Assembly: GCA_016926255.1 (NCBI GenBank)
Contig: JAFGOY010000033.1
Coordinates: 62,001-126,000 of the forward strand
DNA from: Anaerolineae bacterium
GTDB taxonomy: Bacteria; Chloroflexota; Anaerolineae; Aggregatilineales; UBA3940
Direction: 5' to 3'
DNA: 64,000 nucleotides
Under the pieces are notes generated by a model, which had not been told where the DNA came from, did not search any database, and saw only the letters and a list, made by a program, of their open reading frames with translations. Shown here in pieces: positions 53,188-63,372 of this stretch (positions within the stretch are counted from its first letter, which is position 1; every line of letters begins with the position of its first letter). The translations under genes were made by a program, and so were the position numbers.

Positions 53188-54075
53188 ATGGTTGAATTGA
53201 GCAAAAACAAAAGAATGCTGATCGTCACCGCGCATCCCGATGACGAGTCATTTGCAATGGCAGGTTCGATAGCTCGGTATGTCAACGAAGGCGTTAGCGT
53301 ATACCTGATCTGTGCCACAAACGGCGATGTCGGGGAAGTCGCCCCGGTGTTTATGGAAGGCTTCGACACGGTCGCCGAACTTCGTCTCGCCGAACTCTCC
53401 TGCGCTGCCGAAACACTTGGCCTTTCCGGTCTGACCCTTCTTGGTTACCGCGATTCGGGCATGGCAGGTACAGAAGATAATCGTCACCCCGACAGTCTCT
53501 GTTCGGCCAGCCTCGATGAGGTTTCCGGGCGTATCACTCATGTCATCCGCGAACTGCGCCCTCAGGTCGTCGTGACCTTCGATCCCTACGGCGGGTACGG
53601 TCATCCCGACCATATTGTGGTTCATGACGCCACTGTTCAGGCATTCGACGCCGCCGGTGATCCAGATCAGTATCCCGACCAGTTAAATGATGGCCTGCTC
53701 CCTTATCAGCCGCAGAAGCTCTATTATCATACATTTGACCGTCGGTTGGTGAGCCTGACCATCAACCTGATGCCTCTCTTTGGCACCGACCCCGAACGGA
53801 TGGGCAAAAATGGCGATATCAACTTCCGGGAAATTACCGCTCACTCCTATCCGATCCACGCCCGCATCAATACCCGTATGGTCGAGGAGCAGGCACAGCA
53901 GGCACGGGAGTGTCATGCCAGCCAGTTGGGCGGGCTGACCCGACCAGGGCTGTTACAGCGATTGATGGTGCTTTTCCAGAATCAACACGTCGATACCTAT
54001 ATGCGGGCCTATCCGCCTGTGAACGGTTCCCGTGTTCGTGAGCGCGATCTGTTTGAAGATGTAGTGCTGAATTGA
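53188..54075 (+). CDS. PIG-L/LmbE family deacetylase
   Basis: A 295-residue zinc deacetylase of the PIG-L (LmbE) family with LIVTAHPDDES and YGGYGHPDHIVVHDAT. Members remove N-acetyl groups from GlcNAc-linked substrates such as mycothiol or bacillithiol precursors and antibiotic intermediates. No thiol-pathway gene is adjacent, so the substrate is open. The ATG at 53188 is used. It is part of a run uvrA - deacetylase - MBL hydrolase with gaps of 14 and 10 bases. Confidence 0.88.
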   Translation: MVELSKNKRMLIVTAHPDDESFAMAGSIARYVNEGVSVYLICATNGDVGEVAPVFMEGFDTVAELRLAELSCAAETLGLSGLTLLGYRDSGMAGTEDNRHPDSLCSASLDEVSGRITHVIRELRPQVVVTFDPYGGYGHPDHIVVHDATVQAFDAAGDPDQYPDQLNDGLLPYQPQKLYYHTFDRRLVSLTINLMPLFGTDPERMGKNGDINFREITAHSYPIHARINTRMVEEQAQQARECHASQLGGLTRPGLLQRLMVLFQNQHVDTYMRAYPPVNGSRVRERDLFEDVVLN

Positions 54076-54085
54076 TGAGGCTCCG

Positions 54086-54706
54086 ATGAAGATCGATGTT
54101 CTTCCGGTTGGGTGGATCGAAACCAACTGCTATCTCGTCACCTGCGGGGAAACCCGCGAGGCCATCCTGATCGACCCCGGCTGGCCGGATGATTCGATCG
54201 CGCACCGTATAGCCGAACGGCAGGCGCAGGTTAAATTGATTGTCAACACCCATGCTCATTTCGACCATATCGGTGGAAACGCCGCCTTCGTTGAGTCTAC
54301 CGGGGCACCGCTGGCGATTCACGAATTGGAAGTTCCGTTGCTCGAAAGCGGCGGCGCGGCATCGGTGTTCGATCTCCACATCGACCCCAGCCCGCCCCCT
54401 GATCGTCTCCTCGAACCCGGCGAGGTGTTGAAGATCGGCAGTCTCAATCTAAAGGTTCTTTTCGTTCCCGGCCATACGCCCGGTCATATCGCCCTGTACG
54501 AACCCGATCACAAAGTCGTGTTTGTCGGCGACGCGCTGTTCCGGGATGGCGTTGGTCGCACCGATCTCCCCGGCGGCAGCACCCCGACCCTGCTCGCATC
54601 GATTCGAAACGAACTGCTTACCCTCCCCGATGATGTCACCGTCTATTCCGGCCACGGCTCCGAAACCACCATCGGTGATGAGCGCCTGAACAACCCCTGG
54701 CTCTGA
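54086..54706 (+). CDS. MBL-fold hydrolase (glyoxalase II-like)
   Basis: A 206-residue metallo-beta-lactamase-fold protein with NTHAHFDHIGG, LFVPGHTPGHI, FVGDALFRDGVGRTDL and the end motif YSGHGSETTIGDE. The motif order is that of glyoxalase II-like (GloB-type) hydrolases, which are short and lack the C-terminal substrate domain in this case. It lies ten bases downstream of the PIG-L gene and is followed by a family B repeat. Confidence 0.9.
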   Translation: MKIDVLPVGWIETNCYLVTCGETREAILIDPGWPDDSIAHRIAERQAQVKLIVNTHAHFDHIGGNAAFVESTGAPLAIHELEVPLLESGGAASVFDLHIDPSPPPDRLLEPGEVLKIGSLNLKVLFVPGHTPGHIALYEPDHKVVFVGDALFRDGVGRTDLPGGSTPTLLASIRNELLTLPDDVTVYSGHGSETTIGDERLNNPWL

Positions 54707-54745
54707 CAATACAATAGGTACGCTGTAAACTTGGATTTTATAAGA

Positions 54746-54786
54746 TCCCTCGCCATAGGGAGAGGGGATTTAGGGGTGAGGGCAGA
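54746..54786. repeat. Dispersed repeat, family B copy 2
   Basis: The unit CCCTCGCCATAGGGAGAGGG followed by GATTTAGGGGTGAGGGCAGAA; the second half is almost identical to the copy at 8847-8892. It lies just beyond the stop of the minus-strand binding-protein gene (54803). Confidence 0.65.
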
Positions 54787-54802
54787 ACCGTCAGGTAAAC
54801 AA

Positions 54803-55597
54803 CTAATTGTCGCTGGTCCCTGGCATCATCAACTTCACCACGTTCTGCCCATCCCTGCTGAGAATCCAGTCGAGCAGCGACGCCAGATCATCTTCTGGTT
54901 CACTCTGACACACAAAAACCACCGATGTTGTCAGTGGGTAGTGATTCGTTGAGACGTTCTCCAGGGTAGGGGAGACGCCCTTATAGGCGAGTACCTTCAC
55001 GTCTTCGTTCAGAGCGTGATGCGGAATGTAGCCGATTGCCCCCGGTGTATTGCCCACGACATGAAGCTCGTTTGAATCACTGGTCGCTATCTGCGCGGTC
55101 GATGATATGCCTGATCCCCTCAATATCAGTTCCTCGAAAGCGATCTGCGCTGAACTGTTGCCTTCCCGTACGACCGGCAGATATTGGACTGTTTCGTTCT
55201 GAACTGGCTGATCGCCAAAGATCGCCCGCGCTGTTTGCCGATCGATATCGATCAACTCGCTGCTGGGATGGGTAATGAATACAAGATACTCGTATCCAAT
55301 GACGACTTGATATAGTTCCGGGTCCGTCGATGGGTGGAAAAGCAGGGCGGCGTCGACCTCGCCGCTTTTTACAGCTTCAATGGCGGTGCTTCTGCTGCTG
55401 GGGATCAGCGCAAGCACGGCATCGGGTCTTTCTGTTTCGTAGGCGTTCAGCAGCCGCTCGCCAAGCTGCTGAGTCGATCCGTCCGTCGCCAGGCTGATAC
55501 TCGTCGTTGTTACCTGTGGATCGGCCAGGGTTGAACAGCCCGATACAATTAGTATTGCCAACAGTATAATGATGCTTCCCGGCCTCGAATGTTCCAC
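54803..55597 (-). CDS. PstS-like substrate-binding lipoprotein
   Basis: A 264-residue exported protein with a signal peptide and lipobox VSGC near residue 21. The rest resembles type 2 periplasmic-binding proteins of the phosphate-binding PstS kind (STAIEAVKSGEVDAALLF, GNTPGAIGYIPHHAL). No pst transporter genes are adjacent. It starts one base after the uppP stop, so the two are co-transcribed. The ligand is unknown; a phosphate-related or regulatory role is possible. Confidence 0.8.
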   Translation of the reverse strand: MEHSRPGSIIILLAILIVSGCSTLADPQVTTTSISLATDGSTQQLGERLLNAYETERPDAVLALIPSSRSTAIEAVKSGEVDAALLFHPSTDPELYQVVIGYEYLVFITHPSSELIDIDRQTARAIFGDQPVQNETVQYLPVVREGNSSAQIAFEELILRGSGISSTAQIATSDSNELHVVGNTPGAIGYIPHHALNEDVKVLAYKGVSPTLENVSTNHYPLTTSVVFVCQSEPEDDLASLLDWILSRDGQNVVKLMMPGTSDN

Positions 55598-55598
55598 A

Positions 55599-56435
55599 TC
55601 ACCTCCTGAAAAAGTAGACAGCCAGACTGATCAAGGATGCGACAATGCAGTAGATGGCAAACGGGTTTGTAGACCGCGTCCTGAGATAGTTCAACAGCCA
55701 TTTGATCACGAAGTAGGTGCTGGCCAACGCTGTGATGAAACCGGCCACCAGCGAACCAACCGCCACCGGCTCGATTCCATTCGCTGCCAGTTCGATGATC
55801 AGCACGATCCCGGTTCCGATGATCAAAGGGGCAGATAGCAGGAAGCTGAACCGTGCCGCGTCTTCCCGGCGGATGTTCCGGAATCTTGCGGCGGCAATCG
55901 TTGCCCCTGATCGACTGACGCCGGGGAAGATCGCCAGTACCTGCATCAACCCGATGATCGCTCCGTCTTTCCAGATCATCTCCGGGATGCGGCGCATCTG
56001 TTTGCCGATTCGTTCGCTACTGAACAACAGTGCGGCTGTGACGAGCAGCATCAGTGCAGCGACAAGCGGAACCTGGAACACTTCTTCGAAGAAGCTCTGG
56101 AAAAGCCCTCCAATAACGGCGGCGGGGATCGTTCCCAGGATGATCAACATGATCAGCCGCAGGTTTTCATCTTCGTCAATGGATACGCGTTTTTCCGGGC
56201 TGAACAGTCCGCCGATCCAGCGCAGCAGGCTGGTGATCATATCGAGCCATTCCCTGTAGAAAAAGATCAGTATACCGCTGACCGTACCGATATGGACGAT
56301 GACCGTGAAGGTCAGTCCTGGTGATTCCCATCCGAGCAGCCAGGGTATCAGGATAAGGTGCCCTGAGCTTGAAACCGGGATGAATTCGGTTGCTCCTTGA
56401 ATGAGTCCGAGGATGATGGATTGAATGATAGTCAA
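55599..56435 (-). CDS. uppP: Undecaprenyl-diphosphatase UppP/BacA
   Basis: A membrane enzyme that regenerates the undecaprenyl phosphate carrier for peptidoglycan and glycan export. The 278-residue protein has about eight TM helices and the two family motifs, GATEFIPVSSSGHL and GVSRSGATIAA. The ATG at 56435 is used. It is the first gene of a pair with the binding-protein lipoprotein, with the stop and next start separated by one base. tgt lies 22 bases upstream, so all three may share a transcript. Confidence 0.93.
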   Translation of the reverse strand: MTIIQSIILGLIQGATEFIPVSSSGHLILIPWLLGWESPGLTFTVIVHIGTVSGILIFFYREWLDMITSLLRWIGGLFSPEKRVSIDEDENLRLIMLIILGTIPAAVIGGLFQSFFEEVFQVPLVAALMLLVTAALLFSSERIGKQMRRIPEMIWKDGAIIGLMQVLAIFPGVSRSGATIAAARFRNIRREDAARFSFLLSAPLIIGTGIVLIIELAANGIEPVAVGSLVAGFITALASTYFVIKWLLNYLRTRSTNPFAIYCIVASLISLAVYFFRR

Positions 56436-56457
56436 GTTGTAGATTCCTTATGTCGTC

Positions 56458-57579
<1,122 letters not shown>

Positions 57580-57669
57580 TTATACCACTGCCCTGCTTGA
57601 GGAAGCGATACGGGGACAAAATCTGTGTTTATTGATCTGGTTTCTTATGAACGGTGACAGAACCGCCAT

Positions 57670-58284
57670 TTATGCATGCAAATAGGTATCGTCGATATAG
57701 TCGATGACCCGTCTGGCAGGTTTGGCTGCCCACAACTGACTGATTTTACTCAGTTTTTCGAGTGACGGTTCGTCTAGCCGCAGCTTACCCGGCTCAATGG
57801 CATCCGACATGGTAAAGAGTGCCTGCGCTGCTTTTTGTGCGTCCAGTATCTCTGCGACATGGGCCAGGTATAGAAATGGATCATGTTCCTGGAAGTCGGT
57901 GATCTTACATTGAGCGATTGTGCTGCGGGACCACCACACCAGTGATTCTGGTATCCGTCCCCGGTCGAACTCAGCTAACCCGGCAACGGAGTAGAGGCGG
58001 TATTTCCTGGGGCACTTGGGGATGGCTTCTACCGCGACCTCAAGCGCTTCGTCGGCGAATTTCCGCTGATAATAGATATAGGCGATCATGAATGGGATAA
58101 GATCGTTATCCGGGTACATCTTCATCAGCGACTTGGCGTATTCAATGGCATCCATCACATTGCCGGTGTCTCGCAGTTCGGCGATGTGGACAAGCTCAGG
58201 GATACTCCGTTCGTCCCGGTTATCCTTGATCTCCTCAAAGGGAAGACTGATGCACATATTATAGAATTTTTCTTCTCGATCCAT
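57670..58284 (-). CDS. TPR-like helical protein, unknown function
   Basis: A 204-residue soluble protein. The central part (about 35-110) has TPR-like patterns (AIEYAKSLMKMYPDNDLIPFMIAYIYYQRKFADEALEVAVEAIP), and the rest is helical. There is no signal peptide. The ATG at 58284 is used. It stands alone upstream of a divergent region with the gcv promoter. No family is recognised. Confidence 0.65.
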   Translation of the reverse strand: MDREEKFYNMCISLPFEEIKDNRDERSIPELVHIAELRDTGNVMDAIEYAKSLMKMYPDNDLIPFMIAYIYYQRKFADEALEVAVEAIPKCPRKYRLYSVAGLAEFDRGRIPESLVWWSRSTIAQCKITDFQEHDPFLYLAHVAEILDAQKAAQALFTMSDAIEPGKLRLDEPSLEKLSKISQLWAAKPARRVIDYIDDTYLHA

Positions 58285-58444
58285 CTTCTGCTATCCTCAA
58301 ATTACGGCTGGTGATGCGCATCAAAGTTGTGCTGTCTTAGAATAGCATATCCTGTCGGCTACGAAAAGGGCAGCAATTCCTATCAGGTAAAATAGCAGCC
58401 TGTGAACGATGAAAAATGTCATTACTGCATAGTACAGAATGGCA

Positions 58445-58472
58445 TTGACTACAATTACCGGTATGCTACAAT
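58445..58472 (+). promoter_or_regulatory. Promoter of the gcvH gene/gcv operon
   Basis: A TTGACT -35 box (58445-58450), a 16-bp spacer and a TACAAT -10 box (58467-58472), close to the sigma-70 consensus. Confidence 0.7.
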
Positions 58473-58484
58473 TGGGTTGAAGAC

Positions 58485-58500
58485 CATTCGTGTACGAATG
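58485..58500. promoter_or_regulatory. Palindromic operator candidate after the gcv promoter
   Basis: CATTCG-TGTA-CGAATG, with 6-bp perfect arms beginning 13 bases after the -10 box, around +7 to +21 of the transcript. It could bind a repressor or form a small hairpin. Confidence 0.45.
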
Positions 58501-58605
58501 CTTGGCCCCTGATTAAGCATAAGCCATTTAGCTGTTAACTCTTCTAACTGATTTAGATTTTTGATTGACTACCAGTTTTATCTCAGTGAAAGTGAGGCAG
58601 GTCAC

Positions 58606-59007
58606 ATGGGTGAATGGAAAACTCCAGATGATTGTAAATATACCAGAACCGATGAATGGATCAGGGTTGAAGGTGACGAAGCTGTAATCGGTATTACCGA
58701 TTACGCCCAGGATCAGCTTTCCGATCTGGTTTATGTTGATCTGGATGACTCGGAAATTGGCGCTTCGATAGCCAGGGGCAGCGCTTTTGCCGAAGTGGAA
58801 TCGGTCAAGGCCACGTCCGAAGTGGCGGCTCCGGCCTCCGGTGAAGTGATCGCCGTCAACGAGCAGTTGAGCGATACGCCGGAAACGATCAACGAAGACC
58901 CTTACGGTGAAGGGTGGCTGGTGCGCATCAGGCTGTCCGATCCTTCAGAATTATCCGATTTGATGGATGCTGCCGCCTATGAAGCTTACTGCGCCGGGCG
59001 TGAATAG
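58606..59007 (+). CDS. gcvH: Glycine cleavage system H protein
   Basis: The lipoyl carrier of the glycine cleavage complex. It is 133 residues from the preferred start at 58606 (MGEWKTPDDCKYT), with a lipoylation site in VESVKATSEVAAPASG. AGG-rich sequence precedes the start at suitable spacing; the frame back to 58561 adds non-family residues. A terminator at 59092-59126 lies between it and gcvPA, so the three genes may be only partly co-expressed. No lipoate-attachment gene is nearby. Confidence 0.92.
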   Translation: MGEWKTPDDCKYTRTDEWIRVEGDEAVIGITDYAQDQLSDLVYVDLDDSEIGASIARGSAFAEVESVKATSEVAAPASGEVIAVNEQLSDTPETINEDPYGEGWLVRIRLSDPSELSDLMDAAAYEAYCAGRE

Positions 59008-59091
59008 CGTGGCGTGATCCGCTGGTCATACGAGCGAGTCGGCTGATCGCAGCAGGCACGGTTTCTGTATTCTAACACTTCTCTCATCATG

Positions 59092-59126
59092 CCGGGCTGA
59101 TGGCATAGCCCGGTTTTGTGGTTTTT
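59092..59126 (+). terminator. Intrinsic terminator between gcvH and gcvPA
   Basis: The stem CCGGGCT/AGCCCGG (59092-59098 with 59107-59113) is followed by TTTTGTGGTTTTT. It would reduce read-through into gcvPA, perhaps setting H protein above P protein. Confidence 0.75.
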
Positions 59127-59164
59127 AATGGCAAAGTGCCATCGCTGGCAATGGAGGTCATGAC

Positions 59165-60508
59165 ATGGGGTATCTGCCACACACAGTCCAGGATATAAAA
59201 AAGATGTTGGATGCTGTTGGGGTGGAACGTGTTGAAGATTTATTCGAGGATGTTCCCGAATCGGTTCGCTACCCGTCGATCTTACTTCCCGACGGCCTTT
59301 CCCAGATGGAGGTTGCCGGGCTGCTTGAAGCCGTGAGCCAGGAGAATGTGCCGGGTGCGAAGACGGCCAATTTCCTGGGGGCCGGGGCTTACAATCATTT
59401 TGTGCCGCCGGTCGTCGATCACGTCCTGAGTCGTGGAGAGTTCTACACAGCCTACACGCCTTACCAGCCGGAAGTCAGCCAGGGGACGCTTCAAGCTGTT
59501 TTTGAGTATCAAAGCATGATCTGCGCCCTGACCGGCATGGAAGTCTCGAATGCCAGCCACTATGACGGGGCCACTGCCCTCGCCGAAGCGGTCATTCTCG
59601 CCCTCAACCAGTTCCGGGGCAAACGCAGGAAGATCGTCCTGTGCCCCGGCGTTCATCCCGAATACCGGCAGGTGGTTCACACTTATACACAGGGTATGGG
59701 CCTTGTTATCGTCGGCGAGTCGGATTGCTATGTTGATGTAGGCCGCATCACCGGCAGCATCGACGAAAACACGGCATTGGTCGCCGTGCAGGTTCCCGAT
59801 TTCTTCGGCGAAGTCAATCCGCTAACCCCGGTCGTCGATGCTGCTCACGCGCATGGTGCGCTCGTTTGTGTCGTCGCCGACCCCATCAGCCTGGGCATGT
59901 TGAAGCCGCCCGGCTGGTACGGGGTCGATATCGTCGTCGGTGAAGGCCAGGGATTGGGCATCCCACTCAGTTTTGGTGGGCCGTATCTTGGGTTTTTTAC
60001 CACGCGTGAGAAATATGTCCGCCGGATGGCCGGGCGGCTGGTCGGTGAAACCACCGACCGTGACGGCGAACCCGGCTACGTCCTGACGCTTTCTACCCGC
60101 GAGCAGCACATCAAGCGTGACCGGGCATCGAGCAATATTTGTACCAACCAGGGCCTGATGGCGCTGGCAGCGGCAGTCTATCTGAGTGTGATGGGCAAGT
60201 ACGGCCTGCGTGAAGTCGCTGAACTCTGTTATCACAAATCTCACTACGCCGCTGGGGAGATCGACAAGCTGGCTGGTTACGAACTGCTTTCAAGGAATCC
60301 ATTCGTCAAAGAGTTTGTGATCCAGTGCCCGATCCCGGTTGAGGAGATCAACCATCACCTGCTGCATGAATACGACATCGTTGGTGGCTTCGATCTCGAA
60401 CAGATTTACCCGGATCGGGTAAACCAGATGCTGGTCGCTGTCACCGAAATGAACTCAAAACTGGAAATAGATGACCTTGTTCAGGGGTTGTCGGAGGTGT
60501 CCGGATGA
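59165..60508 (+). CDS. gcvPA: Glycine decarboxylase subunit 1 (GcvPA)
   Basis: The N-terminal subunit of the split P protein that decarboxylates glycine with PLP. The 447-residue protein starts MGYLPHTVQDIKKMLDAVGV and has YTPYQPEVSQGTLQAVFEYQ, which are typical. The ATG at 59165 is preceded by GGAGG. The last codons overlap gcvPB by four bases. gcvT, the aminomethyltransferase, is not in the window. Confidence 0.93.
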   Translation: MGYLPHTVQDIKKMLDAVGVERVEDLFEDVPESVRYPSILLPDGLSQMEVAGLLEAVSQENVPGAKTANFLGAGAYNHFVPPVVDHVLSRGEFYTAYTPYQPEVSQGTLQAVFEYQSMICALTGMEVSNASHYDGATALAEAVILALNQFRGKRRKIVLCPGVHPEYRQVVHTYTQGMGLVIVGESDCYVDVGRITGSIDENTALVAVQVPDFFGEVNPLTPVVDAAHAHGALVCVVADPISLGMLKPPGWYGVDIVVGEGQGLGIPLSFGGPYLGFFTTREKYVRRMAGRLVGETTDRDGEPGYVLTLSTREQHIKRDRASSNICTNQGLMALAAAVYLSVMGKYGLREVAELCYHKSHYAAGEIDKLAGYELLSRNPFVKEFVIQCPIPVEEINHHLLHEYDIVGGFDLEQIYPDRVNQMLVAVTEMNSKLEIDDLVQGLSEVSG

Positions 60509-61983
60509 AAGAGCCTTTGATCTACGACCTGAGTTCTCCAGGACGGCATGGTGTTACGATGCCGGAACCGGACGTTCCGTTAACCGAACTGCCCGCCGAT
60601 CTTCTCCGCGACGATCTCGACCTCCCGGAGGTCAGCGAGATCGACGTGGTGCGCCACTATCTCCGGTTGTCCCAGCGGAATTACGCCGTTGACCGGGGAT
60701 TCTACCCGCTTGGCTCCTGTACCATGAAATACAATCCCAAGCTGAACGAAGACATGGCCCGACTGCCGGGCTTCGCGGCGGTGCATCCCTATCAGCCCCT
60801 TGAGACGATCCAGGGTGCCCTTGCGGTGATGTACGAAGTTCAGCAGTGGCTGGGCGAGCTGAGCGGCTTCGACGGTATCTCCTTACAGCCCGCTGCCGGT
60901 GCGCATGGCGAGCTGACCGGTGTCCTGATGATGCGTCGCTATCACCTCGACCGGGGCGATGAGAAGCGGACCAAAATCCTGATCCCCGATTCGGCGCATG
61001 GTACCAACCCCGCCAGCACGACCATGAGCGGCCTCAATGTCGTTGAAATCCCGTCAGATGATCGCGGCAACATCGATCTTGGTGCGCTACGGGCCGAATG
61101 TGACAACACTGTTGCCGGGATCATGATCACCAATCCCTCCACGCTGGGCCTGTTCGATGAAAACCTCGAAGCCGTCATTGCCATGATTCATGACTGCGGT
61201 GGCCTGGTTTATGGGGACGGTGCGAATTTCAACGCGCTTATGGGAATCGTCAGGCCGGGCGATCTCGGTTTCGACGTTATGCACTTCAACCTGCACAAGA
61301 CCTTCGCCACACCGCACGGGGGAGGGGGGCCGGGTTCGGGGCCGGTTGGCTGCCTCGCGCACCTGTCGCCTTATCTGCCCGGCCCGATTGTTGGGGCGAA
61401 CCTCGACGAGAACGGCGAACATATGCCGGGTGACTACTATCTGACGATGCCCCAAAAGACGATAGGTCGTGTCAAGGCGTTCTATGGCCAATTTGGCGTG
61501 ATCGTCCGTGCATTTGCCTACGTGCTCGTCTGTGGCAGCGATGGTCTCAGGCATGCCAGCGAGATGGCTGTCCTCGCCGCCAACTACCTTCGTGTGCGCC
61601 TGCGCGATACCTATCATGTGCCCTATGATCGCGTCTCGATGCATGAGTTCGTTGCCGAGGGTCATTTTGCCGACGCGCCGGACATTCACGCGCTCGATAT
61701 TTCCAAGCGGCTGATCGACTACGGCTTCCACCCACCGACCAACTACTTTCCGCTGATCGTCCCTGAGGCGCTGATGATCGAGCCGACTGAGACGGAAAGC
61801 ATCGAGACGCTCGATGCTTTCGCCGAGGCGATGCTGGCCATTGCCCGCGAAGCCCGCGAGCAGCCGGAACTGCTCCACGACGCGCCGCATTCGGCACCGG
61901 TTAAACGTCTCGATGAGGTGGCGGCGGCCAAGAACCTGATTCTCTGCTGCCGACCTGTGTTCAATGTCGATGAAGGTAAGTAG
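60505..61983 (+). CDS. gcvPB: Glycine decarboxylase subunit 2 (GcvPB)
   Basis: The PLP-binding half of the P protein. The 492-residue protein has YPLGSCTMKYNPKLNED, the catalytic lysine in HFNLHKTFATPHGGGGPGSG and the C-terminal MIEPTETESIETLDAF. The ATG at 60505 overlaps the gcvPA stop (ATGA), which ensures 1:1 synthesis. The split form is typical of Gram-positives, Chloroflexota and archaea. Confidence 0.94.
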   Translation: MKEPLIYDLSSPGRHGVTMPEPDVPLTELPADLLRDDLDLPEVSEIDVVRHYLRLSQRNYAVDRGFYPLGSCTMKYNPKLNEDMARLPGFAAVHPYQPLETIQGALAVMYEVQQWLGELSGFDGISLQPAAGAHGELTGVLMMRRYHLDRGDEKRTKILIPDSAHGTNPASTTMSGLNVVEIPSDDRGNIDLGALRAECDNTVAGIMITNPSTLGLFDENLEAVIAMIHDCGGLVYGDGANFNALMGIVRPGDLGFDVMHFNLHKTFATPHGGGGPGSGPVGCLAHLSPYLPGPIVGANLDENGEHMPGDYYLTMPQKTIGRVKAFYGQFGVIVRAFAYVLVCGSDGLRHASEMAVLAANYLRVRLRDTYHVPYDRVSMHEFVAEGHFADAPDIHALDISKRLIDYGFHPPTNYFPLIVPEALMIEPTETESIETLDAFAEAMLAIAREAREQPELLHDAPHSAPVKRLDEVAAAKNLILCCRPVFNVDEGK

Positions 61984-62098
61984 CCAGAAGCTCTGTGTTT
62001 GCTGACTTGCCTTCTGGGTAAACTGTGTTAAAACAGAAAAACGACCCGTCCGAGAAGAGCGTTTGCCGGTGCCAACCGATCAGTAGGAGTGGGAGCAC

Positions 62099-63250
62099 AT
62101 GTCTGATGAAGATTTGCTGCTGGTAATGCCGATCAAAAGTGACGGCCTTCAGGTCATGAGTGGGCCGGGAACACAGCATGCCGTTATGACAACCGTCTAT
62201 ATTGGCGACAATCTGGTTGTCATCGAGCCGAAGGACAAGGCGCTGGGTAAAATCGGGCGGCAGGATCTGTGGATAGAAATCCGCACGCGGGATGGCGTTT
62301 CAGGTTTCATCAATGCGCAGTTCGTGCAGAAGGTCACCACTGCCCCGGCTGGCACCGAGCCAGAATACACGCCAATCGAAGAACCGATCACCTACATGAC
62401 GTCACCGGTCGGCCATGCACTGGCCGGAATTCACGGCCCCGCCGATCCCGATGCCTGGGCCTGGGATGGGACGGCCTTCAGCATTGTCCGTGATTCGCGG
62501 ATGGAAGCGGTCAAGCTGATGGGCGGCGGGGACGTGGGGGCCAATATCGTCAATCCCCTGCGTTCACTCGGCGTGAGGTTCATCCTGGCCCGGCTCTACG
62601 CCAAGTTCCACGAAAACCGAACGGTTGAGAGTTTCGTCGATGAAGTGCTTCGCTCTGTCAGCCAGCTTTACGGAGCCGGAGTTCGTTACTTCGAAGTCCA
62701 CAACGAGCCGAACATCCGCCAGGACGAAGGGATGTGGATCGCCTGGCAGAATGGCCGCGAGTTCGGCGATTTCTTCGTCAAGGCCCGCGTCCAGCTCAAG
62801 CGCCACTTCCCCGACGCCCTGTTCGGTTGGCCCGGTGTTTCCGATGGGCCGGATGCCTCTTACCCGGATGGCACCCCGGTTCGCTATGAAGGCGCGCGTT
62901 TCAGAAAAGAAGCCGACTTCGCCATGCAGAAAGCCGATTTTATCTGCATGCACACCTACTGGGGGCACTTCGGCCTGACCTATCAGGATTCGCTGAACGA
63001 TGTCAAGCGCTACGCCGATCAGTTCCCCGACAAGGAAATCTTCGTCACCGAGTTCAGCAACAACAATCCTGATGTCGACAAAGCTGACAAAGGCCGCGAG
63101 TACATCAAGTTTTACACGCAGGCTAAACGACAGCTTCCGTCGAATGTCGGTGCCCTGTTCTCGTTTGTGCTCTCGTCCTCTTACGGGTACCCGCACGAAA
63201 CCTGGCGCGATAGTCCGATCCCCTGGGTGGTCGGGCAGCGTACTGGCTAA
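62099..63250 (+). CDS. SH3-like plus glycoside-hydrolase-like protein
   Basis: A 383-residue protein. An N-terminal bacterial SH3-like domain (about 8-80, GLQVMSGPGTQHAVMTTVY and WIEIRTRDGVSGFINAQFV) is joined to a TIM-barrel glycosidase-like domain. The barrel has the catalytic pattern of clan A enzymes, YFEVHNEPN (acid/base Glu) and IFVTEFSNN (nucleophile Glu), so it may hydrolyse a glycan. No signal peptide or TM is visible, so its site of action is unclear. GGGAG precedes the ATG at 62099. A terminator follows at 63272. Confidence 0.8.
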   Translation: MSDEDLLLVMPIKSDGLQVMSGPGTQHAVMTTVYIGDNLVVIEPKDKALGKIGRQDLWIEIRTRDGVSGFINAQFVQKVTTAPAGTEPEYTPIEEPITYMTSPVGHALAGIHGPADPDAWAWDGTAFSIVRDSRMEAVKLMGGGDVGANIVNPLRSLGVRFILARLYAKFHENRTVESFVDEVLRSVSQLYGAGVRYFEVHNEPNIRQDEGMWIAWQNGREFGDFFVKARVQLKRHFPDALFGWPGVSDGPDASYPDGTPVRYEGARFRKEADFAMQKADFICMHTYWGHFGLTYQDSLNDVKRYADQFPDKEIFVTEFSNNNPDVDKADKGREYIKFYTQAKRQLPSNVGALFSFVLSSSYGYPHETWRDSPIPWVVGQRTG

Positions 63251-63271
63251 ATTCTGATATTCAGATGTATG

Positions 63272-63304
63272 AAAGCGGTTCGCCGAGTGCGGGCCGCTTT
63301 TGTT
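63272..63304 (+). terminator. Intrinsic terminator after the SH3/glycosidase gene
   Basis: The stem AAAGCGG/CCGCTTT (63272-63278 with 63294-63300) is followed by TGTT. The T-run is modest. Confidence 0.6.
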
Positions 63305-63330
63305 GTCTCTTCATCGCGGCCTGCTATACT
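63303..63330 (+). promoter_or_regulatory. Promoter before the 63373 gene
   Basis: A TTGTCT -35 box (63303-63308), a 16-bp spacer and a TATACT -10 box (63325-63330). Confidence 0.6.
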
Positions 63331-63372
63331 ATGTCACTCGATAATCCTATTGAATTCGATTGTGAGTAGAAA

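Larger units (their letters stand above)
58285..58605. promoter_or_regulatory. Divergent regulatory region upstream of gcvH
   Basis: A 321-base gap with a strong promoter (58445-58472) and a palindromic operator candidate (58485-58500). I looked for a glycine riboswitch and found no matching conserved core. Confidence 0.6.

Noticed and set aside
58285-58605. Glycine riboswitch upstream of gcvH
   Set aside because: I looked for the conserved core and paired aptamers and did not see them. A covariance-model search would be decisive.
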